NCBI GenBank assembly: GCA_019264575.1
Contig: JAHUZV010000002.1
Span: forward strand, 1 to 64,000
Source of the DNA: Vulcanococcus sp.
GTDB lineage: Bacteria; Cyanobacteriota; Cyanobacteriia; PCC-6307; Cyanobiaceae
Direction: 5' to 3'
Length of the DNA stretch: 64,000 nucleotides
In this document: piece after piece, positions 55,361 through 63,045 of the stretch
Layout: each line of letters begins with the position of its first letter
How positions within the stretch are numbered: position 1 is the first letter of the stretch
Notes under the pieces: generated by a model
What the model was told of the DNA's origin: nothing
Seen by the model: the letters and a program-made list of their open reading frames with translations, nothing else
Database searches by the model: none
Made by a program: the position numbers and the translations under genes

Positions 55361-56334
55361 TCAACAGCCTCCGTTGGCGTGAGCTGTCGCTGCCTGGTGG
55401 TGCACGCCTGTGGATCACGCTGGCCAGCGCGGGTTTTCTGCTGGCGGCCTTGGTGAGTCACGGCCGTCAGTTGCTGCAGCTGAGCCTGGATGCCCAGGGC
55501 TGGTGTTGGTTGCTGCTGGGTGTGGGCTTCAGCCTGTTGAGCCTGCTGGCGAATGCGGCCGCCTGGGGCGTGGTGCTGCGCTGGCTGGGCCATCAGCCCC
55601 GCTGGAGTGCGGTTGTGGTGCTCTTCCTGGTGTCAAATCTGCGCAAGTACCTGCCCGGAGGTGTGTGGCATCTGCTGGCGCGGGTGCGGGCTCTACAGGC
55701 GCCAGCCGGTTTCGAGTCGCCCGTACAGGAGCCGCCGCTGCGCACACCCCAAGCCTTGGTGGCCGTGTTGCTGGATCCGCTTCTGGCGGCCGTGGCTGCC
55801 TTGGCGTTGGTGCCGTTTGGGGGCTGGCAGGCTGGTTTGGGCCTGCTGTGCCTGCTGCCGCTGCTGGTGTTGTTGCCCCGCTGGCTCAATCCGCTGATGC
55901 TGCGGCTTGAGCAGCAGCGGGCCCGGCAGCTGGCGGCGCGCGGCCTGCTCGAGGTTGCCCCTGAAGACCTGCCCGCGGCCTTGCCGGGCTTTCCCTGGCC
56001 GCCCTTGCTGGCGGAGCTGGTGTTCGTGTTGCTGCGTTTTGCAGGGTTTGCCTGCTGCGTGCAGGCGTTTGATCTCTCGTTTGCGATCGGCTGGGGAGGC
56101 TGGCTGGCCGGCTTCGCCCTGGCCTGGACGGCCGGCCTGGTGGTGCCGGGTGCTCCTGGCGGCTTGGGGGTGTTTGAAGCGGTGCTGCTGATCCGCCTGG
56201 CGGTGGTGGTGCCGGAAGCGCCGTTGCTGGCGGTGGTGATCAGCTACCGGTTGGTGAGCACCCTGGCGGATCTACTGGCGGCGCTCACGGCCCGGGCTGA
56301 TCTGGCGGGGGTTCGCAACAGGCGTTACTGTTGA
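55357..56334 (+). CDS. LPG-synthase/flippase-like integral membrane protein (UPF0104)
   Basis: 325 residues with about eight membrane helices. Family marks: SNLRKYLPGGVWHLLARV and the late VVPGAPGGLGVFEAVLLIR. These are typical of the lysylphosphatidylglycerol-synthase TM / YbhN-like group, which flip or handle lipids. The soluble aminoacyl-transferase domain is absent. The start ATG overlaps the larC stop by ATGA; ends 22 bases before fur. Confidence 0.8.
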   Translation: MINSLRWRELSLPGGARLWITLASAGFLLAALVSHGRQLLQLSLDAQGWCWLLLGVGFSLLSLLANAAAWGVVLRWLGHQPRWSAVVVLFLVSNLRKYLPGGVWHLLARVRALQAPAGFESPVQEPPLRTPQALVAVLLDPLLAAVAALALVPFGGWQAGLGLLCLLPLLVLLPRWLNPLMLRLEQQRARQLAARGLLEVAPEDLPAALPGFPWPPLLAELVFVLLRFAGFACCVQAFDLSFAIGWGGWLAGFALAWTAGLVVPGAPGGLGVFEAVLLIRLAVVVPEAPLLAVVISYRLVSTLADLLAALTARADLAGVRNRRYC

Positions 56335-56356
56335 GAACAGCGCCGACCGTTCGCTG

Positions 56357-56839
56357 ATGCCTGCCGTCCCGGCGCCCGATCTTCCCGCTGAGGCGCTGCG
56401 CAGCAGCCTGCATGGCCGTGGCCAGAGGCTCACGCCGCAGCGCCAGCGCGTGTTGTCTCTGTTTGAGCGCCTGGGCGAAGGCACCCACCTCAGCGCTGAG
56501 GAGGTGCACCAACGGCTGCTGCGGGCTGAGGAGCGGGTCTCCCTGGCCACGGTGTATCGCACCCTGCGCTTGCTCAGTTCGATGGAACTGCTGCGGGAGC
56601 TGGAGCTGCCCGAGGGCGGGCGCCGCTTCGAGTTGGCCAGTGATGACGACCACCGCGACCATCACCACCTGGTGTGTGTGCGCTGCGGCCACACCGAGGA
56701 ATTCGAAAGCGAAGCGGTGCTCTCAGCTGGTGAGCAGGCGGCGGGTTTGCACGGCTTCCGCCTGTTGGAGTGTGTGCTCAATGTGCGAGCGCTATGCCCG
56801 CGTTGCTCGGCTGCCGAATCAACCCCGGTAACGGTTTGA
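56357..56839 (+). CDS. fur: Fur-family metalloregulator
   Basis: 160 residues from the ATG at 56357. Winged-helix domain with LTPQRQRVLSLFERLGEG and VSLATVYRTLRLLSSMEL, then the dimerisation/metal domain with DHRDHHHLVCVRCG and late LCPRC. Both CxxC pairs (structural zinc) and His-rich sensor positions are present. It could sense iron (Fur), zinc (Zur) or peroxide (PerR). The more divergent Zur-like gene at the window end leaves iron as the likelier signal here. Upstream genes are larC and a membrane protein, so co-transcription is possible. Confidence 0.88.
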   Translation: MPAVPAPDLPAEALRSSLHGRGQRLTPQRQRVLSLFERLGEGTHLSAEEVHQRLLRAEERVSLATVYRTLRLLSSMELLRELELPEGGRRFELASDDDHRDHHHLVCVRCGHTEEFESEAVLSAGEQAAGLHGFRLLECVLNVRALCPRCSAAESTPVTV

Positions 56840-56965
56840 GCGCACGGGAACCAGCACGGGCTGCATCAGGCCGCCGCCACCGTTGTCGTCGTCGGAGCCA
56901 GCAGCCAGCCAGGCGATCACACCGGCCAGGGTGATCACTGCAGTGAGAAGGAGCAGATCGGCCAA
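56819..56965 (-). CDS. Candidate 48-aa single-helix membrane protein (TTG start)
   Basis: 48 residues from a TTG at 56965, the only start in frame. One strong helix (LADLLLLTAVITLAGVIAWL) is followed by an acidic/Gly-rich loop (SDDDNGGGG) and a basic end (VRSNRYRG). The build is like small thylakoid or inner-membrane subunits. No clear ribosome site. It overlaps the end of fur on the opposite strand by 21 bases. It lies downstream of hupE on the same strand. Confidence 0.45.
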   Translation of the reverse strand: MADLLLLTAVITLAGVIAWLAAGSDDDNGGGGLMQPVLVPVRSNRYRG

Positions 56966-57030
56966 GGCGCTGGACGCGATTCACCGCACGCTAGCGGCAT
57001 CGTCCAGCGCTGGTGTTGCAATTGCTGCTG

Positions 57031-57606
57031 TTACAGCGGTGCGAGGGCGAGAACACCCCCAAGCAGCACCAGAAGGCCAGCCGCTAGTTGGTTCTGGCGC
57101 AGGCTGAGCTGGCGTCCGGCAGCGAAGCTCAAGCCGATGCAAAGGGCCGAAGCCATCAGGGCGCCCAGCCACCAGCTGGCGGTGCCACTGGCCTCCTGGC
57201 CGTGGAGCATGGCGTGTACCGCCACGGCGCTCCCCAGCACGCTGGCCAGCGCCGGCAGGGGTTTTTGCAGTTTGTCGCTCAGCAGCAGCGCTGCGCCCAC
57301 GGCACTCACGGCCAGGGCTGCCAGCACTTCCGCCGCCGGAAGCTGACCACCGAAGATGCCGAACACACTGCCCAGCACGGCTCCACCAAGGGCAAAGCCC
57401 AGCAGCAGGGGGCCGAAGCGAGCGGCCGTCAGGCCCACACCCACCAGCAGCAGCAGGTGATCGAGCCCCAGCAGCGGGTGTAGGGCCCCGGCCATCACGC
57501 CGGCATCAGCGCTGCCATGGGCGCCGGCGGGCAGGGCTGAAAGCAGGCTGAGGCCGAAGCCGGCGGCGCTGCTGATCAGAAGAGAGCGGGAAAGCTTGGT
57601 GGGCAT
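57031..57606 (-). CDS. HupE/UreJ-family cobalt/nickel transporter
   Basis: 191 residues from the ATG at 57606. A signal-like N-terminus ends in AGAHG, and His-containing first helices carry the family motif LHPLLGLDHLLLLVGVG (metal-handling His and Asp). Six or so helices in all, ending ASALCIGLSFAAGRQL. The family imports nickel or cobalt. A cobalamin riboswitch directly upstream makes cobalt for vitamin B12 the likely substrate. It follows the COG0523 GTPase gene on the same strand. Confidence 0.88.
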   Translation of the reverse strand: MPTKLSRSLLISSAAGFGLSLLSALPAGAHGSADAGVMAGALHPLLGLDHLLLLVGVGLTAARFGPLLLGFALGGAVLGSVFGIFGGQLPAAEVLAALAVSAVGAALLLSDKLQKPLPALASVLGSAVAVHAMLHGQEASGTASWWLGALMASALCIGLSFAAGRQLSLRQNQLAAGLLVLLGGVLALAPL

Positions 57607-57654
57607 GGGCAGGGCCGGTCCGCGCCGGTGCTGAGGGGGTGAATGGATCCAGGA

Positions 57655-57765
57655 GCGGCGAGCGTTCTGACTGAGAAGCGAGCTGAAACCGGCTTCATCA
57701 CAGCTGCGGGACAGTGCCGGAGTGGGGCATAGGCCCTGCACCGGTCTTTCCTCGTTGCCTCCCCG
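57655..57765 (-). promoter_or_regulatory. Cobalamin (B12) riboswitch upstream of hupE
   Basis: Read on the minus strand, the leader has the B12-aptamer core in order. An AGGAAAGACCGGTGCA segment is followed by a short hairpin and the nearly invariant CACTGTCCCGCAGCTGTGA (B12-box type), then GTCAGAACGCTC at the 3' side. It lies 50 bases before the hupE ATG. Bound cobalamin would lower hupE expression. Confidence 0.85.
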
Positions 57766-57801
57766 GGCTGAATCCGGGAAACCGCTATTGGCAGTATCGC
57801 T

Positions 57802-58977
57802 TCAGGCGAAGCCTTTGCCTGCATCCTTGGCCACACAGGCCTGGAGCTGCTTGCGCAGCTGCGGATGGTCGAGGTTTTTGCCGATCAGCACCAGCTGGTT
57901 TTTGCGCTCGGCGGCTGAGCCCCATTCGCTGTCGTCGATCGAGAAGCGTTTGCCGGCCAGGTGGAACACGTGGCGCTTGTCGCTTTCGTTGAACCAGAGG
58001 ATGCCTTTGGCGCGGAACACACCAGCGGGCAGCTGGTTGTCGAGGAAGTTCTGGAACTTGCGCAGGGCGAAGGGGCCTTCGCTGCTGAACGAGAGCGAGG
58101 TGAAGCCTTCGATCGCCAGGTGATCCGGATTGCCGTGGCTGTGGTCGTGCCCGTGGTCGTGGCTGTGATCGTGCTGGTGACCCTCCGCGTGGTCGTGTTC
58201 GCAATGGCCGTGGTCGTGATCACAGCTGCTGTGGTCATGGTGATCGTGGGCGTGGTCATGCCCGTGGTCATGCACGCAGTGGCCGTGGTCGTGGTCGCAG
58301 TCGTCGTGGTTCTGCTTCTCGGCCACCTTGTCGCTTTCAAACAGCCCCACGCTCAGCAGCAGCGGCAGGCTCACATCGCCTTTCACCGAACGCAGGATGC
58401 GGGCGTCGGTTTTGATCTCTCGCAGCCGGCCTTCCACTTCGGTGAGCCGTTCCTCGCTCACCAGGTCGCACTTATTCAGTAAAAGGATGTCGCCGTACAC
58501 CACCTGGGCGCGGGCCACTTCGCCATCGAGAATCTCATCGCTGAAGTTCTCCGCATCGATCAGCGTGATGATCGAATCGAGGCGGGTGTCATCGCGCAGA
58601 TCGCTGCCCAGGAACGTCATCGCCACGGGCAGTGGGTCCGCCAGGCCGGTGGTTTCGACCACCAGATAATCCACTGGATCGGGGCGATCGAGGATCCGAT
58701 ACACCGCATCGAGCAGCTCGCCATTGATGGAGCAGCAGATGCAGCCGTTGCTCAGCTCCACCATGTCTTCGCCGGTGGCGATGATCAGATCGTTGTCGAT
58801 TCCGATCTCACCGAATTCGTTCACCAGCACGGCCGTTTTCACACCCTGCTGGTTACTGAGGATGTGGTTGAGCAGCGTGGTTTTGCCGGCCCCCAGGAAG
58901 CCGGTGAGGATGGTCACCGGCAGTGGGCTGGCCTGGGCAGAAGGTGTGGGTGCGAGGTCGGTCGCGCTGGCGGTCAC
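57802..58977 (-). CDS. COG0523 (CobW/ZNG1-like) metallochaperone GTPase with His-rich loop
   Basis: 391 residues; GTG start at 58977. G1 P-loop GFLGAGKT (26-33), the metal motif CICC (79-82), G4 NKCD (169-172), and a long His/Asp/Cys stretch (about 225-283, patterns of HDH and GHDH). A CobW C-terminal domain follows (about 290-391). GTP-driven metal transfer in the cytoplasm; zinc or cobalt are the candidates. The neighbours (hupE with B12 switch; znu, zur, fur) keep both possible. The His-rich repeats occupy 58130-58305 on the DNA. Confidence 0.9.
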   Translation of the reverse strand: MTASATDLAPTPSAQASPLPVTILTGFLGAGKTTLLNHILSNQQGVKTAVLVNEFGEIGIDNDLIIATGEDMVELSNGCICCSINGELLDAVYRILDRPDPVDYLVVETTGLADPLPVAMTFLGSDLRDDTRLDSIITLIDAENFSDEILDGEVARAQVVYGDILLLNKCDLVSEERLTEVEGRLREIKTDARILRSVKGDVSLPLLLSVGLFESDKVAEKQNHDDCDHDHGHCVHDHGHDHAHDHHDHSSCDHDHGHCEHDHAEGHQHDHSHDHGHDHSHGNPDHLAIEGFTSLSFSSEGPFALRKFQNFLDNQLPAGVFRAKGILWFNESDKRHVFHLAGKRFSIDDSEWGSAAERKNQLVLIGKNLDHPQLRKQLQACVAKDAGKGFA

Positions 58978-59092
58978 GTGGATCCGTGGATCAGGGCTGC
59001 GTCCAGTCTGATCCGCGAGCTCGCCGGATGGTTGCGGCTGACACCCCGTGCCAATCCCCCTAGAACGGAAACAGCCCTAGACCCAGCACCCC

Positions 59093-59575
59093 ATGGCGGT
59101 CGCACCACCCATCGACATCGGCATCCCCGCTGAGCAGCGCGCCCAGATTGCTGAGGGCCTGGGGCGGGTACTGGCCGACAGCACCGTGCTCTATGCCAAG
59201 ACCCACGGCTTCCATTGGAACGTGACGGGCCCGATGTTCAACACGCTCCATCTGATGTTTATGGAGCAGTACACCGAGCTGTGGACAGCGCTCGACGAGA
59301 TCGCCGAGCGGATCCGGGCTCTGGGCCACAAGGCCCCGTTTGGAGGCAGGATCTACGGCAGTTTGTCGTCGATTCCCGAGAGTGAGGGGGTGCCGGCGGC
59401 CATGGAGATGGTGCGCGAGCTGGTGGAGGGCCATGAGGCCGTGGCCCGCACGATTCGTGGTGTGTTCGCTACCGCTGATGAAGCCAATGATCAGCCCACC
59501 GCCGATCTGTTGACGCAACGTCTACAGATTCACGAGAAGACAGCCTGGATGCTGCGCAGCCTGCTGGAAAGCTGA
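59093..59575 (+). CDS. dps: Dps-family DNA-binding ferritin-like protein
   Basis: 160 residues from the ATG at 59093. Dps signatures: YAKTHGFHWNVTGPMFNTLH with the ferroxidase histidine, then LWTALDEIAERIRALG. The dodecamer stores iron using H2O2 and protects DNA. Ferritin follows 96 bases later; a Fur/Zur-rich region surrounds both. Divergent from the CobW-type GTPase. Confidence 0.93.
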   Translation: MAVAPPIDIGIPAEQRAQIAEGLGRVLADSTVLYAKTHGFHWNVTGPMFNTLHLMFMEQYTELWTALDEIAERIRALGHKAPFGGRIYGSLSSIPESEGVPAAMEMVRELVEGHEAVARTIRGVFATADEANDQPTADLLTQRLQIHEKTAWMLRSLLES

Positions 59576-59671
59576 CCAGCGATTGCACCATTCGCTACCG
59601 CCCGTTGTTCCGCAGCTGCGGAGGAGCGTTCGGCTCTCGCTAGAACACGCCCATCCACTCACGCATTGAGG

Positions 59672-60211
59672 ATGAAGGAGCTCACCCGGGCCATCAACAA
59701 CCACCTCGCTGCGGAGTTTCAGGCCAGCCATACCTATCTGGCGATGTCGATCTGGTTGCGGGAAAAAGACCTGGTGGGCTTCTCCTCTTACATGCTCACC
59801 AAGAGCAATGAAGAGCGGGGGCATGCTTCCCGGATGATCGCTTATCTGGTGGATAGTGATCAGGATGTGGAGCTCCCCACGATCGAGGCTCCACAGCATG
59901 ATTGGAGCTCCGTTCAGGCGTTATTTGACGACGTGTATGACCTGGAGAAGGGCGTAACCGCCTCCATTCATCACCTCTACACCCTGGCGGAGGGCTTTGG
60001 CGAACGCAGTGCAACAGCGATGCTCGATTGGTTCGTGTCTGAGCAGTTGCAGGAAGAGGCGGAAGCGCGATTCGTCTGCAAGCGGTTGCGTTTGGCTGGT
60101 GATAACAGCGCGGCTCTGTTGCTGTTGGATCAACAGTTTCTCGAGGGAACGGCCCTTGCCCATGTGAAAGGAGGCATGGGAGGAGGGCCGCAAGCCGGCG
60201 AGGCGGGCTGA
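59672..60211 (+). CDS. ftn: Ferritin
   Basis: 179 residues from the ATG at 59672; a TTG at 59666 is possible. Four-helix ferritin fold with the di-iron ligands in NHLAAEFQASHTYLAMSIW, NEERGHASRM and a late EQLQEEAEARF. It oxidises and stores iron in a 24-mer. The C-terminal Gly-rich end (GGMGGGPQAGEAG) is longer than usual. The tail-to-tail Cys-rich gene ends 8 bases away. Confidence 0.93.
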   Translation: MKELTRAINNHLAAEFQASHTYLAMSIWLREKDLVGFSSYMLTKSNEERGHASRMIAYLVDSDQDVELPTIEAPQHDWSSVQALFDDVYDLEKGVTASIHHLYTLAEGFGERSATAMLDWFVSEQLQEEAEARFVCKRLRLAGDNSAALLLLDQQFLEGTALAHVKGGMGGGPQAGEAG

Positions 60212-60218
60212 GCTGGCC

Positions 60219-60356
60219 TCAGTCGCGGCCGCAGCGGCACTGGCCGCCCTTCCAGTGGGAGCACTTTTTCTTCTTGCAGCCCTTTTTCTTGCTGTGCTCC
60301 GTGGCGGCGCGCGCCTTGGGCGCCTCATCGCTGTGACAGCCGATCTGCTGAGCCAT
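60219..60356 (-). CDS. New Cys/Lys/His-rich mini-protein (45 aa)
   Basis: 45 residues from an ATG at 60356, too short for ordinary ORF calling. The sequence has a Cys/His start (MAQQIGCHSDEA), a run of lysines (HSKKKGCKKKKCSHW) and a Cys end (GGQCRCGRD). It has five cysteines and three histidines in 45 residues, with no membrane part. Metal binding by C27, C32, H34, C40 and C42 is plausible. It lies tail-to-tail with ferritin and 22 bases behind a Fur/Zur-like palindrome, in a metal cluster. I do not recognise a named family. Confidence 0.6.
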   Translation of the reverse strand: MAQQIGCHSDEAPKARAATEHSKKKGCKKKKCSHWKGGQCRCGRD

Positions 60357-60377
60357 GGTCCGGCGATGCGTTGCTGT

Positions 60378-60392
60378 TGAGAATCAATCGCA
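60378..60392. promoter_or_regulatory. Fur/Zur-box-like sequence before the 45-aa gene
   Basis: TGAGAATCAATCGCA matches the 7-1-7 consensus TGATAATnATTATCA at 10 of 14 fixed positions (6 of 7 in the left half). It lies 22-36 bases upstream of the ATG of the Cys-rich gene. Weaker than the znuA site. Confidence 0.45.
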
Positions 60393-60480
60393 TCGTAGGT
60401 GCTCTGCGTGCTGTCGCTCCGTCGTGGGCGGGGTCGGCACCTGCTGATGTGCTTTTTGCTACCGCTGCTGGTCCGGAGGC

Positions 60481-61467
60481 TCAGCGGATGGCGTTCCAGC
60501 TCGCCACGAGTGCACCGGCGCTGGCTTGGTTGCAGCGTCCCCCCAGGGCGTTCACGATCAAGCAGGTGTTGGTGGTGAGAGTCGCCATCAAGTTGTCTCC
60601 GGCGGAGTCGGCCCGCAGGGGGTGGCTGGCGAGCGGCACACCGCTGAGGCTGCTGATCCGCAGCAGTGCCTTGCTGGCCGGCGTTTGTTCGGCGAACAGG
60701 CTGCGCGCGCCCTGGTTGCGCAACGCGGCCACCACGTTGGCCAAGGCCTGGGGCCGTAGCGCTTCGCTCGTGCTGGTGGCATCAATCACCGGCAGTTCCT
60801 TGAGTTGATAGGCCCTGGCCAGGCTTGCGAAGGCCCGGTGTCCGCTGGCAAGAACGCGCGGCGGCGGGACCGTGCTGAATTGCTCCCGGTTCCAGCGATC
60901 GAGGGCGTTCAGGCTGCGTTGCATCGCTTCGGATCGTGCCTGGATCTGCGCAGCGGCCTGCGGGTTGAGCTGTTCGAGCTTTTGGCGCACCAGCTTCACC
61001 ATCGCTGCGGCCTGGCGTGGGTCGTGCCACACGTGGGGATCCTGGTCGCCAAGCAAGTGAGCCGCTTCGCCGTTGTCTTCGTGGGCGTGGTTGTGCTCGT
61101 GTTCGGCCTGGCTGTGCTTGTCGCCATGGCCGCCATCGTTGAGATCGGGGCTGTTTGGAACCGCGATTTCCGCCACCTTCACGGCCCGGCTGAGCTTGTC
61201 GAGGGCTGGGGTGAGTCCATAGCCGTTGATCAGCAGCAGCTTGGCCTGGTTGATCTGGCGGGTCTGGGCGGGCGTGAGCTGCAGCTGATGGGGGTCGTCG
61301 CTTGGGCCCAGCAGGCAGTCCACCTTCAGGCTGCTCGCCGCGAGTCGCCGGGTGATGTCACACAGGGCGCCATCGGCGGCGATCACATCCACCTGGGAGC
61401 TTGGGCTGCAGGCCTGAACCGCCGCCAGAGCCAGTGGTGCCAGTAACACCGCTGCGGTTCGCCGCAT
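60481..61467 (-). CDS. znuA: Zinc ABC transporter substrate-binding lipoprotein ZnuA
   Basis: 328 residues from the ATG at 61467. Lipoprotein signal with lipobox VQAC (Cys20) and then a cluster A-I fold. An early SDDPHQLQL, a His/Asp/Glu-rich loop (GGHGDKHSQAEHEHNHAHED), DPHVWHDPRQ and SGHRAFASLARAY supply metal-binding histidines. It captures zinc in the periplasm. The only ABC part near it is the ATPase gene at 63046; the permease is not in the window. A strong Zur-box-like site precedes it. Confidence 0.92.
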   Translation of the reverse strand: MRRTAAVLLAPLALAAVQACSPSSQVDVIAADGALCDITRRLAASSLKVDCLLGPSDDPHQLQLTPAQTRQINQAKLLLINGYGLTPALDKLSRAVKVAEIAVPNSPDLNDGGHGDKHSQAEHEHNHAHEDNGEAAHLLGDQDPHVWHDPRQAAAMVKLVRQKLEQLNPQAAAQIQARSEAMQRSLNALDRWNREQFSTVPPPRVLASGHRAFASLARAYQLKELPVIDATSTSEALRPQALANVVAALRNQGARSLFAEQTPASKALLRISSLSGVPLASHPLRADSAGDNLMATLTTNTCLIVNALGGRCNQASAGALVASWNAIR

Positions 61468-61491
61468 GCTTACGCCCAGTTCGGAAAGTAA

Positions 61492-61506
61492 CGATAATGG
61501 TTCTCA
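61492..61506. promoter_or_regulatory. Zur-box-like operator upstream of znuA
   Basis: On the minus strand TGAGAACCATTATCG matches TGATAATnATTATCA at 11 of 14 positions. It lies 25-39 bases before the znuA ATG and overlaps the porin stop codon at 61504. Expected to let Zur repress znuA when zinc is sufficient. Confidence 0.7.
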
Positions 61507-62988
61507 GAAGCGCAGGGTTGTTTTGAGCAGGGCGCCGAGTTGCCGAAAGCTTTCGCCGGCCTTGGTGTCTGCGCCCAACGGCCGGCTGAGCAGAAACAGC
61601 GCTGGGGTCACAGCGATGTTGTCGCTCAGTTGAAATTTGTACCACCACTCCCAGGCGGTGTTGCCATCACGAGGGGTGTCGCCCCCATACAGCGAAGTGG
61701 CAAAGATCGGCTGCCCCACAGCCATGCCCAGGGCGTTGCCTGGGGCAAACGCGTCTTTCCATTGCAGGCCCACGCTCCACGACTGGCTATTGGCCACAAG
61801 CCCCTGTCGCTCCACCTCTGAGGCGTAATCGTTGCGGTTGAAGCCCCAGCCAGCACTGATTGAAGGCACCCAGCTGGACTGCCGCGGCTGCCAATAGCCG
61901 CTCAGGCCAAATGCCGTGGTTTGGCCCGGATTGCTGAGGCTGTCCAAGGTGAAGTTGGTGGCGTAGCTGATCCCTCCTCCCTGGTTCTGCACGGAGCTCA
62001 CAACGGCTGCAACGGCCCATTGCGGCTGTCTGTAGGCGAGTTGCACACTGCCAGTACTGGCTGAATGTGCGGTGCCGATGCCTCCCTCGCTTGGATTGCC
62101 ATCGCGTCCGTTGCCGGCCACATAGTTGGCACTCACACTGAACCCACCAGGGGAATGCCACCACAACCCGGCACCGGTGCCCAGCTTGAAGTTGTAGGCC
62201 GCTGGTGCTCCCTTGAGGGTGAACACATCGAGGATGCTTTCGGCTGGGTAGACGCTGGGCCTGAGAGCGAACAGATCCAGCTGGCCGATCCGCGGCCCAA
62301 CGGTGGCGGTGAATCCCTTACCTAATGGGAATTGGTAGTACAGCCGGTTCACCGAGACGATGTTGGGCCCCGATTGCTCCTGGAAGGCTGTTTCCAGAAT
62401 CGACAGCTTGCTGGGGCCGGCCCCGTAAAAGCTGTTGCTGGCCCGATCGAAATTGCCGCTGCGCAAACGAGCTCGCAGCAGGTCTTGTCCGGTGAAGCTG
62501 GTGTCGAGGTAGAGCTTGACGTCGTAGTTGAAGGTGGTGGCGCCGAAATTGGAGCGACTGCTGCTCACCACGGCGATGTCGCTGCCTTCAAAGCGGTTGC
62601 CACCCAGCACCAAGCTGGCCAGGCCTTTGAGCTTGGTGGTGGGCGAAAACTGCGTGGCCTCCAGGGTCTCCACCTGTTGATCCAGTTGGCGGAGCTCCTG
62701 CTCGAGCTGCCGCAGCAGCAGCGGTCGGTCGCTTGTGTTGCCGCTGAGGTGCGGCAGGCAGGCCTGAAGCAGTGCGGCAGCGCTGAAACGGGAGATGGCT
62801 AACCCCTGATTCAGCTGTTCTTCTGAAGCGGTTGTGGAGCAGCCCTGCTGGATGCGTAGGGCGCTTAAACGTTGGTAAGCCCAGTCATCCGGCTGCAGCA
62901 GTTGGCCCTCTGCTTGGGCCCAAGCGGAACCCGCCGATGCCCCCAGCAAGGCGATGTTTCCCATCAGGGCAACGATGGGGCGCAACAT
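61504..62988 (-). CDS. Outer-membrane porin with SLH-like domain (iron/zinc-type uptake porin)
   Basis: 494 residues from the ATG at 62988 (upstream frame to 63210 is less convincing). A signal peptide (LLGASAGSAWA) precedes an SLH-like part (DDWAYQRLSALRIQQG) and a short coiled coil (LRQLEQELRQLDQQVETLEA). The rest is beta-barrel sequence (many alternating aromatic strands, ending KTTLRF with a C-terminal Phe). This is the cyanobacterial OprB-like porin type, often regulated by metals. It lies 36 bases before znuA on the same strand. Confidence 0.88.
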   Translation of the reverse strand: MLRPIVALMGNIALLGASAGSAWAQAEGQLLQPDDWAYQRLSALRIQQGCSTTASEEQLNQGLAISRFSAAALLQACLPHLSGNTSDRPLLLRQLEQELRQLDQQVETLEATQFSPTTKLKGLASLVLGGNRFEGSDIAVVSSSRSNFGATTFNYDVKLYLDTSFTGQDLLRARLRSGNFDRASNSFYGAGPSKLSILETAFQEQSGPNIVSVNRLYYQFPLGKGFTATVGPRIGQLDLFALRPSVYPAESILDVFTLKGAPAAYNFKLGTGAGLWWHSPGGFSVSANYVAGNGRDGNPSEGGIGTAHSASTGSVQLAYRQPQWAVAAVVSSVQNQGGGISYATNFTLDSLSNPGQTTAFGLSGYWQPRQSSWVPSISAGWGFNRNDYASEVERQGLVANSQSWSVGLQWKDAFAPGNALGMAVGQPIFATSLYGGDTPRDGNTAWEWWYKFQLSDNIAVTPALFLLSRPLGADTKAGESFRQLGALLKTTLRF

Positions 62989-63045
62989 CAACCGGGTTCG
63001 CGCTGCGCGTCGATTCAAGCGCGCCTGCTCATTACCTTGGAGTGA

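Noticed and set aside
58130..58305. CRISPR-like repeat array
   Set aside because: The repeats are short codon repeats (His-Asp) without spacers, inside a coding frame.
57961..58482. Val-rich, membrane-like plus-strand frame
   Set aside because: It is the reverse strand of the His/Asp repeat in the COG0523 gene (CAC/GAC read as GTG/GTC), giving a false hydrophobic stretch.
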